DNA of 38,553 nt, taken from Alcanivorax sp. Its GTDB lineage: Bacteria; Pseudomonadota; Gammaproteobacteria; Pseudomonadales; Alcanivoracaceae. Position 1 is the stretch's first letter; every line of letters begins with the position of its first letter. The notes under the pieces were generated by a model, which made no database searches, was not told the DNA's origin, and saw nothing but the letters and a program-made list of their open reading frames with translations. Positions 24,452 through 33,020 of this stretch are shown here, piece after piece. Both the position numbers and the translations under genes were made by a program. The DNA is taken from positions 1-38,553 of the forward strand of contig NZ_PBSH01000024.1 in assembly GCF_002726155.1 (NCBI RefSeq), in the 5' to 3' direction.

Positions 24452-27400
24452 ATGGCTATTGAGCAGCGCATCTTCCGTGTGCGACGCAGTTACAACCAAT
24501 GGGTTGCCAACCAGACCCTGGAGGATTTCTCCCTGCGCTTTACCGGCAAGGGAGCACGCCGCTGGTCTGCCGGGCGGGTGGCCGGCACGGCCATTGGAGC
24601 CATCACGTTCCTTGCCCTTGAGGCTATCGGCGGCGCCATTACGCTAAATTACGGCTTTACCAATGCCGTGGCGGCTATCTGTGCGGTGATGGGAGTGATC
24701 TTTCTGCTCGGGCTACCGGTCAGTTATTACGCCGCACGCTATGGGGTGGATATCGACCTGCTTACCCGAGGCGCGGGGTTCGGCTACCTGGGCTCAACCA
24801 TCACCTCACTGATATACGCGTCGTTTACGTTTATTTTCTTCGCGTTGGAAGCGGCCATCATGGCCATGGCGCTGGAAATCCTGTTCGGTATTCCTCCCAC
24901 TATTGGCTATCTTCTCAGCTCCCTGGTTGCCATCCCTCTGGTCATCCATGGCATCACTACGCTCACCCGTTTCCAGTTGTGGACACAACCCGTATGGGTA
25001 TTCCTGCAACTGTTGCCGTTTGTTTTCATTCTTCTGCAGGACCCATCCACTCTGCCTCGCTGGGCCGCCTTCGAGGGCCTGAACAACGATGGCGGCAGCT
25101 TCAACCTGATCATGTTCGGCGCCGGTGCCACCGTGCTGTTTTCACTGGTAGCGCAAATCGGTGAACAAGTGGATTTCCTGCGCTTCATGCCGGAACCGGA
25201 AAAAGGCAAACGGCTGCGTTGGTGGACTGCCTTGCTGGCCGGCGGGCCAGGCTGGGTCGTGGTTGGCGGCCTGAAAACCCTGGCCGGTTCCTTTTTGGCG
25301 GTATTGGCCTTTTATTCCGGGCTCCCTCTGGAACAGGCCCAGGAACCCATGCACATGTACCTGGTGGCATTCAGTCATGTCACTCACAACCCCACCATGC
25401 TATTGGCGCTGGCAGGCATTTTTGTGATCCTCTCGCAGTTGAAAATCAACGTCACCAACGCCTATGCCGGCTCCATCGCCTGGTCCAATTTTTTCTCCCG
25501 GCTCACCCACAGCCATCCCGGCCGGGTGGTGTGGCTGGTCTTCAACGTTGTGATCGCGTTGGTACTGATGGAAATCGGCATTTACCGGGCCTTTGAATCC
25601 ATCCTTGGTAGCTACGCGGTAGTCGCCGTGGCCTGGATGGGCGCTCTGGTAGCCGATCTGGTGATCAACAAGCCACTGGGATTAAGCCCAAAACATATTG
25701 AATTCAAGCGCGCCTACCTCTACGACCTGAACCCGGTTGGGTTTGGCTCCATGGTCATAGCCACCGCCATCGGCCTCAGCGCCCGCGCGGGCCTGTGGGG
25801 CGAAACTGCCCTGGCTCTGGCTTCCTTCATTGCCCTGTTCAGCACCTTTATCACCGCACCACTGATTGCCCTGCTCACCCGCAGTCGCTACTACATCGCT
25901 CGCCCTCCCAGTCCCAGCCGGGAACTGGAGGGGCTCGCCTGCTGTATCTGCGAACATCATTTTGACCGGGAAGACATGGCCTTTTGCCCTGCCTACAACG
26001 GCCCTATCTGTTCGCTGTGCTGCTCACTGGATGCGCGCTGCAACGACAGCTGTAAACATCACGCCCGATTCTCCGAACAACTGATTGACTGGATGGGCGG
26101 CCTTCTGCCCGCGTCACTGATTAATCTGTTGCGCTCACGCATGGGGCATTTTCTCGGCCTACTGGTTATCGTGACTCTGATCATGAGCGGGCTGCTGGCG
26201 CTCATTTATTATCAGATCCCTATCACAGATCCACTCATCAAAGAGCTCATGGCAGACACGCTGACCAAGGTCTTCGCCATTCTGATTATTATCAGTGGCG
26301 TGGTGGCCTGGTTATTTGTGCTCGCCCATGAAAGCCGGGTGGTCGCCCAGGAAGAAAGCCGGCGGCAAACCCGCATGCTGATGGAAGAGATCAAGGCCCA
26401 CGAAAAAACCGACCTAGCATTACAGGCAGCCAAGGAACTGGCGGAGGCCGCGAATCAGGCAAAAAGCCGCTACCTTACCGGGCTCAGCCACGAACTGCGC
26501 TCCCCCCTGAACGCCGCCTTCGGGTATGCCCAACTGTTGGAGCAAGACCCAAGCATCCCGGAAAACCGGCGCGACGCTATTAGTGCCATACGGCGCAGCA
26601 CCGAACATCTCTCCGATTTAATTGAAGGTTTGCTGGAAATATCCAAGATCGAAGCGGGTCGGCTGGAGCTGTATCGAAATCAGGTATGTGTACCGGAACT
26701 GATCGACGAGCTGGTCACCATGTTTCAGTTGCAGGCGGCAGAAAAGGGCATCGGCTTTGAATTCCGCAGCAAAAGCCCGATGCCAGCCTGGGTGACCACC
26801 GATGAAAAACGGCTACGCCAGATTCTGATCAATCTGCTTTCCAACGCCATCAAGTTTACCCGCGACGGACAGGTCACACTGACCTTCCGCTATCGCAACC
26901 AGGTAGCAGAGTTTGTAATCGCTGATACCGGCGTCGGCATTGACGAAGAAGACCTGAAGCGAATTTTCCGGCCATTCGAGCGAGTGCGAAAACCCGGTAC
27001 CCCCAGCGTCCATGGCACCGGCTTGGGACTCACCATTACCCAGTTGCTGGCAGACATCATGGGGGGTGATATTCAGGTGGACAGTGTGCCAGGACAAGGC
27101 AGCGAATTCCGCTTGTCGGTCATGCTCTCCAGGCTCAGCGGCCCAGCCCCCACGCGCCAGGAACGCCAGCCAGTGGCCGGTTATGACGGTGAGCGCAAGA
27201 CCCTGCTGATCATTGATGATGATCCTTCACACCGTGGCCTGATCAGTGACCTGCTCACCCCATTGGGATTCATCATCAATGAAGCCCCTGACGGGGAAGC
27301 CGGCATGCAGTTGGCCCGCCACATCAACCCCGACCTGATACTACTGGACATTGCCATGCCTGGCCTCACCGGTTGGGAAACCGCCCAGCATATTCGCCGC

Positions 27401-27808
27401 CAGGGCTATCGTGGTCCGGTGGTCATGCTGTCGGCCAATGCCCGCGAAAACAACCCGGCCATTGCCGACGGCCTGCACAACGATTACCTGACCAAACCCC
27501 TGAAGCTCAATAGTCTGCTCGATAGTCTCGCCCGCCACCTGTCACTCACCTGGGTCCATCGCCAGAACACGTTGCAAAAGCGCATCGCCGTGGTGCAACA
27601 GACCAGCCCCGTGCACACACTGCAAGCCCCATTGCGCGATGAACTTCTCGCCCTGGCTGAAATCGGCCACCTCACTGGCCTGCGCGAGCGCATCGTGCAA
27701 GCACGTGACAATGCTCATCTGGACGCGGGCCTGGCTGAAGACATGCAGGCTCTGCTCAAGGTATTCGATTTTCAGTCCGTAATCCGATTACTGGAGACCA
27801 CCCCATGA
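24452..27808 (+). CDS. NCS1-type permease fused to hybrid histidine kinase
   Basis: A 1118-residue membrane sensor. Residues 1 to about 480 form a polytopic domain resembling NCS1 nucleobase/cation permeases, with about twelve hydrophobic segments. A Cys-rich segment (about 497-537, with C497, C498, C500, C512, C520, C523, C524, C530, C534 and H536/H537) may bind metal. Two more membrane helices follow (about 570-650), then the HisKA domain with phospho-acceptor His680 in SHELRSPLNA. Next come an ATPase domain (DTGVGIDEED near 826, GTGLGLTI near 854), a receiver domain with Asp966, and a C-terminal helical tail. The frame extends to a GTG at 24341; I use the ATG at 24452 since the extension is atypical. 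It overlaps the regulator gene by 4 bases. It probably senses amide, urea or a related compound; this is inference. Confidence 0.88.
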   Translation: MAIEQRIFRVRRSYNQWVANQTLEDFSLRFTGKGARRWSAGRVAGTAIGAITFLALEAIGGAITLNYGFTNAVAAICAVMGVIFLLGLPVSYYAARYGVDIDLLTRGAGFGYLGSTITSLIYASFTFIFFALEAAIMAMALEILFGIPPTIGYLLSSLVAIPLVIHGITTLTRFQLWTQPVWVFLQLLPFVFILLQDPSTLPRWAAFEGLNNDGGSFNLIMFGAGATVLFSLVAQIGEQVDFLRFMPEPEKGKRLRWWTALLAGGPGWVVVGGLKTLAGSFLAVLAFYSGLPLEQAQEPMHMYLVAFSHVTHNPTMLLALAGIFVILSQLKINVTNAYAGSIAWSNFFSRLTHSHPGRVVWLVFNVVIALVLMEIGIYRAFESILGSYAVVAVAWMGALVADLVINKPLGLSPKHIEFKRAYLYDLNPVGFGSMVIATAIGLSARAGLWGETALALASFIALFSTFITAPLIALLTRSRYYIARPPSPSRELEGLACCICEHHFDREDMAFCPAYNGPICSLCCSLDARCNDSCKHHARFSEQLIDWMGGLLPASLINLLRSRMGHFLGLLVIVTLIMSGLLALIYYQIPITDPLIKELMADTLTKVFAILIIISGVVAWLFVLAHESRVVAQEESRRQTRMLMEEIKAHEKTDLALQAAKELAEAANQAKSRYLTGLSHELRSPLNAAFGYAQLLEQDPSIPENRRDAISAIRRSTEHLSDLIEGLLEISKIEAGRLELYRNQVCVPELIDELVTMFQLQAAEKGIGFEFRSKSPMPAWVTTDEKRLRQILINLLSNAIKFTRDGQVTLTFRYRNQVAEFVIADTGVGIDEEDLKRIFRPFERVRKPGTPSVHGTGLGLTITQLLADIMGGDIQVDSVPGQGSEFRLSVMLSRLSGPAPTRQERQPVAGYDGERKTLLIIDDDPSHRGLISDLLTPLGFIINEAPDGEAGMQLARHINPDLILLDIAMPGLTGWETAQHIRRQGYRGPVVMLSANARENNPAIADGLHNDYLTKPLKLNSLLDSLARHLSLTWVHRQNTLQKRIAVVQQTSPVHTLQAPLRDELLALAEIGHLTGLRERIVQARDNAHLDAGLAEDMQALLKVFDFQSVIRLLETTP

Positions 27809-28710
27809 CAGCCTCGCAACGTAAAGACCTGATATTGGTCGTGGACGACTCCCCCGACTCCCTCGGCATGATCCACCAGGCACTGGATCAGGCAGGGCTA
27901 ACCGCACTGATTGCGCTTGAAGGGCAGCAGGCGCTGAGCATTGCTGAAAAAATGACACCGGATTTGATCTTGATGGATGCGATCATGCCCAACCTGGACG
28001 GCTTCGAAACCTGTCGGCGCCTGAAAAAGCATCCCGCACTGGCCTCCGTCCCGGTAATTTTCATGACCGGGCTGACTGAAAGTGAAGATGTAGTGCGGGG
28101 GCTGGAAGCCGGAGGCGTGGACTACATCACCAAACCGGTGCGGCCAAACGAACTAATCGCCCGGATTCGCGTACATCTGAACAATGCCCGTATGACGCAA
28201 AGCGCCCACACCACCCTCGACCGGCTCGGCCAGACCAGTTTCTCCACCGACCCGACCGGACAATGGCGCTGGGCCACCCCCCAGACAGACCTGCTACTGG
28301 AAAAAGCCAATGTGGACCGCAGCGCCCTGGCCGAGCCCATAGAGCGCTGGCTGAAGCATCAGCCCGAACGGGGCCAACAACTCAACCAGCTCCCCGGCAA
28401 CCTGGGATTACGTTATTTGGGCCATTCGGCAAGCGGGGAAGAAAACGCAGAGCATCTGTTCCGGCTGTTACATCACGACAGCGATGCGGAGCTGGAGCTA
28501 CTGAAGAATGCATTACATGTAACGCACCGCGAAGCACAGGTGCTGGTGTGGATTGCCCACGGTAAAACCAACCGGGAGATTGCACAGATTCTTGAATTGA
28601 GCCCCCGCACCGTGAACAAACACCTTGAACAGATCTTCCGCAAGCTGGGTGTGGAGAACCGAACCGCCGCAGCCGCCATGGTCATTCAGTACCTTACCCA
28701 GATTCACTGA
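27805..28710 (+). CDS. LuxR-type response regulator partner of the permease-kinase
   Basis: A 301-residue regulator. The receiver domain (about 8-125) has the acidic pair Asp14/Asp15, phospho-acceptor Asp58, Thr88 and Lys110. A middle region (about 130-230) contains GQWRWATPQTDLLLEKA and looks like a degenerate PAS-type module. The C-terminal LuxR helix-turn-helix (about 238-298) includes THREAQVLVWIAHGKTNREIAQIL and SPRTVNKHLEQIFRKLGVENR. Its start overlaps the kinase stop (ATGA). It is the likely binder of the shared palindrome before urtA and fmdA, by position and because NarL/LuxR dimers bind such inverted repeats. Its last 7 bases overlap a convergent gene. Confidence 0.9.
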   Translation: MTASQRKDLILVVDDSPDSLGMIHQALDQAGLTALIALEGQQALSIAEKMTPDLILMDAIMPNLDGFETCRRLKKHPALASVPVIFMTGLTESEDVVRGLEAGGVDYITKPVRPNELIARIRVHLNNARMTQSAHTTLDRLGQTSFSTDPTGQWRWATPQTDLLLEKANVDRSALAEPIERWLKHQPERGQQLNQLPGNLGLRYLGHSASGEENAEHLFRLLHHDSDAELELLKNALHVTHREAQVLVWIAHGKTNREIAQILELSPRTVNKHLEQIFRKLGVENRTAAAAMVIQYLTQIH

Positions 28711-29228
28711 GCGCCGGTCACCACCTCAGGGAGCAGCAATACCACCCCCGCATAACTGGCCACCAACAACGTCATGGCCACCCCAAGCCCAAGGAACGGG
28801 CCCACGTTCAGAGAACGGTGGTAAATAAAGCTCTGCGCCGCCAACTGCCAGCTCACCTGCACCAGATACAGCAGCTCGATAGCACTCAGCGACTGCTCCA
28901 TGCTGGCATTCAGCGCCAGCAACGGCAGGCTCATGAGGGTCAGAATCACATCGACCCCTACCAGCGACAGGGCGGTCTGCAACCAGCGCCCCTGCAAACC
29001 CTTGAACGATAGCAACAGACCAGTGCCCGCCAGCACTACCGTCAACGACAGCAACTGGCTGCTTACCAACACTCCAATGGGCAATGCGGTCTGCAGGCTG
29101 CCCACCAGTAGCTGCAACACAAACCAGCCGGCCAGCACCAACGCCAGCAACGATGGGGAATACGGGGCATTCTCCGGGCTGGCACGAAATATGGCCAACC
29201 GCCAAAACAGGGTCATCAATACAGTCAT
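28704..29228 (-). CDS. Integral membrane protein of unknown function
   Basis: A 174-residue protein with about five hydrophobic segments (roughly 24-46, 50-72, 80-105, 118-135 and 143-168). I do not recognise the family. A good ribosome binding site (GGAGG) precedes the ATG. Its end overlaps the response regulator gene by 7 bases in opposite orientation, and it is transcribed away from pfp. The strong start signal and hydrophobic pattern support a real gene. Confidence 0.72.
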   Translation of the reverse strand: MTVLMTLFWRLAIFRASPENAPYSPSLLALVLAGWFVLQLLVGSLQTALPIGVLVSSQLLSLTVVLAGTGLLLSFKGLQGRWLQTALSLVGVDVILTLMSLPLLALNASMEQSLSAIELLYLVQVSWQLAAQSFIYHRSLNVGPFLGLGVAMTLLVASYAGVVLLLPEVVTGAQ

Positions 29229-29269
29229 GGATCCTCCGGGCCGCTATTCTTTCAGAGCCGGGGAGAAAC

Positions 29270-29398
29270 AGCTACTAGCTGCCAGCTTCCAGCTACTAGA
29301 AAACATAAAACCACTGCCGTGACTCCCTTCCTCCCTAGGGCACAGCGCACCAGGCTGGCGCCCCACATCCCGCGTCTCGCAGCTGGAAGCGCCTGGCT
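29270..29398. repeat. Paired heptad-repeat element upstream of pfp
   Basis: The left arm (29270-29304) has five 7-bp units, four beginning AGCT. The right arm (29371-29398), read on the minus strand, has units such as CGCTTCC, AGCTGCG and AGACGCG. The two arms face inward over a core of about 65 bp that includes CCCTAGGG. It occupies most of the gap between the membrane protein gene and pfp. Confidence 0.65.
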
Positions 29399-29446
29399 TG
29401 TCTTTTTCGTCCGACAACACCGGGTGTGTTTCATGGCCTGCTTCGC

Positions 29447-29452
29447 TAGAAT
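29447..29452 (+). promoter_or_regulatory. Possible -10 element for pfp
   Basis: TAGAAT lies 29 bp before the pfp start, just after the heptad element. No convincing -35 is found at 16-18 bp. Confidence 0.35.
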
Positions 29453-29480
29453 GCACGCAAATTGAATCAAGGGGTCTCAC

Positions 29481-30743
29481 ATGGCGCGTAAAAATGCTTT
29501 CTACGCTCAGTCCGGCGGTGTCACCGCTGTCATCAATGCTTCCGCCGCCGGCGTTATCGAAGCCGCCCGGGAAAACAAGGATGTCATCGGCAAGGTCTAC
29601 GCCGGCCGAAACGGCATCATCGGCGCCCTCACCGAAGAGCTGATCGATACCAGCAAAGAAAGCAAAAGCGCCATTGAAGCGCTCAAGCACACCCCGGGCG
29701 GCGCCTTCGGCTCCTGCCGCTACAAACTGAAAGACCTGAAGACCTCCCAGCGCGAATACGAGCGCCTGATCGAGGTGTTCAAGGCCCACAACATCGGCTA
29801 CTTCTTCTACAACGGCGGCGGCGACTCCGCCGATACCTGCCTGAAGGTGTCCCAACTGTCCGAAAAAATGGGCTACCCGATCCAGGCCATCCACGTGCCC
29901 AAAACCGTGGATAACGACTTGCCCTTCACCGACGTGAGCCCGGGTTTCGGTTCTGTGGCCAAGTACACCGCCGTGAGCTGCCGCGAGGCCGCCCTGGACG
30001 TGGCCAGCATGTGCGCCACCTCCACCAAAGTGTTCGTGATGGAAGTCATGGGCCGCCACGCAGGCTGGATTGCCGCCTCCGCCGGTCTTGCCAAGGAAGA
30101 CGCCGATGATGCGCCGCACCTGATCCTGTTCCCGGAGATTGCCTTCGACAAGGCCGCCTTCATGAAGAAGGTGGACGCCACCGTCAAGAAAGCCGGTTAC
30201 TGTGTCATCGTTGTCTCCGAAGGCGCACGTTACGAAGACGGCACTTTCCTGGCCGATGCCGGCAACACCGACGCCTTTGGGCACAAACAGCTGGGCGGCG
30301 TGGCCCCGGTCATTGCGCAGATGGTGAAAGACGAACTGGGCTACAAATACCACTGGGCGGTGAGCGACTACCTGCAACGGGCAGCACGTCACATTGCTTC
30401 CGCCACCGACGTGGAGCAGGCTTACGCCGTGGGCCGTGCCGCGGTGGAATTCGCCGTGGCCGGCAAGAATGCGGTTATGCCCACCGTAGTTCGCAAGGAC
30501 ACCAAAAAGTACAGCTGGACCATCGGCGAAGCCCCGCTCAAGAAAGTCGCCAACGTGGAAAAGAAAATGCCGCGCAAGTACATCAGCAAGGATGGCTTTG
30601 GCATCACCCCCGCCGGCCGCGCCTACCTGGAGCCGCTGATTGGTGGCGAGTCCTACCCGCCTTTCAAAAACGGCCTGCCGCAGTTCGCCAAGCTGAAACT
30701 GGCCCCGGTGGCCAAGAAACTGAACGACGCCTTCGAGGTGTAA
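29481..30743 (+). CDS. pfp: PPi-dependent 6-phosphofructokinase
   Basis: Phosphorylates fructose 6-phosphate with pyrophosphate, reversibly, in the cytoplasm. The 420-residue protein has the phosphofructokinase core. At the phosphoryl-donor site it reads GGGDS (Asp115) and PKTVDND (Lys141); ATP-dependent enzymes have Gly at both of those places. This pair points to pyrophosphate as donor. MGRHAGW follows further on. An AAGGGG ribosome binding site precedes the ATG at 29481. The gene stands alone between heptad elements and ends in a strong terminator. A pyrophosphatase gene (ppa) lies about 7 kb further right. Confidence 0.93.
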   Translation: MARKNAFYAQSGGVTAVINASAAGVIEAARENKDVIGKVYAGRNGIIGALTEELIDTSKESKSAIEALKHTPGGAFGSCRYKLKDLKTSQREYERLIEVFKAHNIGYFFYNGGGDSADTCLKVSQLSEKMGYPIQAIHVPKTVDNDLPFTDVSPGFGSVAKYTAVSCREAALDVASMCATSTKVFVMEVMGRHAGWIAASAGLAKEDADDAPHLILFPEIAFDKAAFMKKVDATVKKAGYCVIVVSEGARYEDGTFLADAGNTDAFGHKQLGGVAPVIAQMVKDELGYKYHWAVSDYLQRAARHIASATDVEQAYAVGRAAVEFAVAGKNAVMPTVVRKDTKKYSWTIGEAPLKKVANVEKKMPRKYISKDGFGITPAGRAYLEPLIGGESYPPFKNGLPQFAKLKLAPVAKKLNDAFEV

Positions 30744-30770
30744 GCCACACCTAAGCCACACCCCGAAACG

Positions 30771-30799
30771 AAAAACGCCCCGCATCGCGGGGCGTTTTT
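30771..30799 (+). terminator. Rho-independent terminator after pfp
   Basis: An 8-bp GC stem (CGCCCCGC with GCGGGGCG) and 3-base loop, flanked by AAAAA and TTTTT. Confidence 0.95.
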
Positions 30800-30871
30800 G
30801 TTTGTGCGGAAAACCGTCCTCCGAAGGAGCATCGCTCTCTGTGCCCCTCGGGTAGACAGCTCAATCAAAAC

Positions 30872-30958
30872 AGTTGCGAGTTACGAGAAGCGAGTTTCGA
30901 AAGGCAAAACCTTGAACATCCCTAGGTCTTCGCAACTCGAAACTCGTCACTCGTTTCT
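30872..30958. repeat. Paired inward heptad-repeat element downstream of pfp
   Basis: The left arm (30872-30899) has four units fitting AGNNNCG. The right arm (30931-30958), read on the minus strand, has four units fitting the same pattern. The arms face inward around a core of about 30 bp. The unit AGTTTCG here is the same unit repeated at the right window edge. Confidence 0.8.
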
Positions 30959-30990
30959 TAGGCTGGGTTATCCCGCCGCCAGCGGCACTC

Positions 30991-31407
30991 CTACGACGCC
31001 TGTGCATCCCCCATCGCCGCCATGTCCATCCACATCATTTCCCACACATGCCCGTCCGGGTCCGCCAGGTTGCGGTTATACATAAACCCCAGATCCTGAA
31101 CCGGGTTGATGTCGGCGGTGCCGCCGTTTTCTGCCGCGGCCGTATTCACGGCATCCACCGCATCGCGGCTGTCAAAGGAAAGCGCCAGCATCACTTCACT
31201 GGAAGAGGAAGGCGGAATCGGCCGGTCCGTAAAGGTCCGCCACTTGTCGTGGGTCAGCAGCATCACATGGATCGTTTCGCTCCACACCATGCAGGCGGCC
31301 GTCTCGTCCGTGAACTGCGGATTGTTCTCAAACCCCAGAGCAGAGTAAAAATTCATGGCTACCGCTAAATCCGCCACGGGCAGGTTCACAAAGATCATTC
31401 GAGTCAT
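30991..31407 (-). CDS. VOC (glyoxalase) superfamily protein
   Basis: A 138-residue protein with the vicinal oxygen chelate layout: MIFVNLPVADLAVAMNFYSALGFENN at the start and the closing DPDGHVWEMMWMD. It resembles members often annotated as glyoxalase/bleomycin resistance-like proteins. Substrate is unknown. The frame reaches 31446, but the ATG at 31407 has AAGGAG 8 bases upstream and gives the expected N-terminus. No partner gene is adjacent. Confidence 0.87.
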   Translation of the reverse strand: MTRMIFVNLPVADLAVAMNFYSALGFENNPQFTDETAACMVWSETIHVMLLTHDKWRTFTDRPIPPSSSSEVMLALSFDSRDAVDAVNTAAAENGGTADINPVQDLGFMYNRNLADPDGHVWEMMWMDMAAMGDAQAS

Positions 31408-31440
31408 GGTGCTGTCTCCTTGATTAGTCATTAGGGCCTG

Positions 31441-31472
31441 GCACAATGTGCCGTCATGATCTAATCGATTAG
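31441..31472 (-). promoter_or_regulatory. Two palindromes upstream of the VOC gene
   Basis: GCACAATGTGC (31441-31451) and CTAATCGATTAG (31461-31472) are perfect palindromes 9 bp apart, 34-65 bp before the VOC start. They could be an operator, but no regulator is identified. Confidence 0.3.
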
Positions 31473-31527
31473 CGCATTACGATTTCGACAGCCTGATGAC
31501 TATTTCTTCGTGTTCGGCTATCTGCCA

Positions 31528-32298
31528 TCAACACTCATAGTCATACTGCCCGAACACCGCGTTATGGCTAAACCGGTAGTCTTCCCCCGCCTCAATGGCT
31601 TTCAAAAAAGCGGCCTCCTGCTTCAGCGTCACAGGCGCAAGCAATTGATCCTCACCCCCTCCGCGATACTGCTTCTTGCCCACCGTTTCCGTATCAATCG
31701 CAAATCGGGACATATTGCTCCAGTTGTGTAACGCGAAATCGAAATCATGCCAGCTGATGGAACAATGACCCGCCATGGTCTTCTTCAAAGCCACTTCAGC
31801 ACTTTCAAAACGCGGGGCCTCCGCGAACACGAAAGCCAGCATTTTAAGAATCTTCTGCTGCTGAATTTCCTCCTCCACGTCCCGGTAACTCCGGGTTACC
31901 CCCTCGGCGTAAAACTTCAGGAAATCCTGGTCAGCGATCAAACTGAGGGCGTGCTCGAAATTGGCCTTGTTGAGCGTCAGTGGCAGCCGGTTGTTATAGC
32001 GAACGATATGGTCCGGCAACGGCAGTTTGTTGATGGTAAGCAGGTAGAGATTCTTGGTGTTCATGCCGAGCGTGTTTACCACTGGCTTCTTGCCCGGGCA
32101 GCGCTCGGTAATATGGATATCCAGGATGGTATTGTCATTGCCCAGCTTCGGCCGAATCTCCTCGGTGACAAAAGCCACAATGTCGTCAAGTGAGTAGGCG
32201 TCTCCCCGTTCAATAGTAAAATCATAGTGGCAAGTGTTGCCACTGGCCGTGGCAGACATTCCCAAGGCGAATACCACCGCCATAATGCGTTTCAACAT
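31528..32298 (-). CDS. Exported protein of unknown function
   Basis: A 256-residue protein with a signal peptide (MLKRIMAVVFALGMSATASG). Four cysteines follow the signal, including one near the mature start and one at the C-terminus, which would suit disulfides in the periplasm. I do not recognise the family. The frame reaches 32346, but the ATG at 32298 is chosen because it starts the signal peptide and has GGAGG close upstream. It lies after a terminator, so it is a separate unit from the DUF1090 gene. Confidence 0.75.
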   Translation of the reverse strand: MLKRIMAVVFALGMSATASGNTCHYDFTIERGDAYSLDDIVAFVTEEIRPKLGNDNTILDIHITERCPGKKPVVNTLGMNTKNLYLLTINKLPLPDHIVRYNNRLPLTLNKANFEHALSLIADQDFLKFYAEGVTRSYRDVEEEIQQQKILKMLAFVFAEAPRFESAEVALKKTMAGHCSISWHDFDFALHNWSNMSRFAIDTETVGKKQYRGGGEDQLLAPVTLKQEAAFLKAIEAGEDYRFSHNAVFGQYDYEC

Positions 32299-32389
32299 GA
32301 TCCCTCCAGTTTTATTGGCTTCCCTTCCCGTGGCGGCGAGACGCAAGCCTGCCCACCAATGCCACGTTTTTCATAAGCCAATTAACCAG

Positions 32390-32418
32390 AAAAGCCCCGC
32401 CTTCACAAATAGCGGGGC
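32390..32418 (-). terminator. Rho-independent terminator after the DUF1090 gene
   Basis: A 7-bp GC stem (32394-32400 with 32412-32418) with an 11-base loop; on the minus strand TTTT follows. Confidence 0.8.
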
Positions 32419-32434
32419 CTTGGCACGCAATCAC

Positions 32435-32857
32435 TTAAAATTCGGACAAGGCCTTCTGCAAGGCCTCCAGCTCTGTTATCTCATCCGCTATTTTTTTCTG
32501 GTACTTGGCGACTTTTTCCTCGTCACCATCAGCCCGGGCCTCATCCAGATCTTCCTGATAGTCCAGAAGATCACTTCGCGCTTCTTTAATATCGTCTTTT
32601 AATTCCTGGCGCAGGGAGTCATCCGTGCAATGATCCCGGGCCTCAGAAAGGGCTTTTTTCAACCCGGCGACCTTATCTGCATTGGCCTGCTTCTCGGCGT
32701 TATCTATCTGCGTTTCAATCTCACAGAACTTCCGCTCACAGCCAGCCAAGCCATCGCAACGGGAAGACGCCGCCACAGGTGCTGAAAGCGAGCCAACCAC
32801 TAACGCCGTTAACGCGGATACCGTGAATGCAAATCCGGCTTTCGATCTGTCCATCAT
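32435..32857 (-). CDS. DUF1090 (YqjC-like) periplasmic protein
   Basis: A 140-residue protein with a signal peptide (to about residue 31) and a mature part that is mainly a long charged coiled coil: CERKFCEIETQIDNAEKQAN, then GLKKALSEARDHCTDD. Cysteines match the DUF1090 pattern seen in E. coli YqjC. Function is unknown; relatives are sometimes linked to envelope or acid stress. AAGGAGAG precedes two adjacent ATGs at 32857 and 32854; either could serve. Confidence 0.85.
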   Translation of the reverse strand: MMDRSKAGFAFTVSALTALVVGSLSAPVAASSRCDGLAGCERKFCEIETQIDNAEKQANADKVAGLKKALSEARDHCTDDSLRQELKDDIKEARSDLLDYQEDLDEARADGDEEKVAKYQKKIADEITELEALQKALSEF

Positions 32858-32933
32858 CTTCTCTCCTTGAATAACCCGTGGGTATCGGTTGATTCCAATC
32901 CGGTCTTGCCGGGGGCAGGTATCGACCGTGCCG

Positions 32934-32953
32934 AACCCGGCTTTGCCGGGTTT
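32934..32953 (+). other. Terminator-like hairpin in the DUF1090-DUF2459 gap
   Basis: AACCCGGC pairs with GCCGGGTT around a TTT loop, followed by TATT. It lies between two divergent genes, where a terminator is not expected, so it may act as an attenuator in the DUF2459 leader or be neutral. Confidence 0.4.
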
Positions 32954-33020
32954 ATTGACGTTACAAGATCGCGCCCCGCTTGCACATGATCGCCATCAGA
33001 TCACCGGCTACACTGGGGCC

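Noticed and set aside
15324..28710. Homologues of AmiC, AmiR or AmiS, and urease subunits
   Set aside because: None of the frames in or around the amide locus match them; the regulator is LuxR-type and not an AmiR-type antiterminator.
29244..30785. 513-codon open frame on the minus strand opposite pfp
   Set aside because: It covers the clear phosphofructokinase gene and its terminator, and its protein has no recognisable motif; a GC-rich codon shadow.
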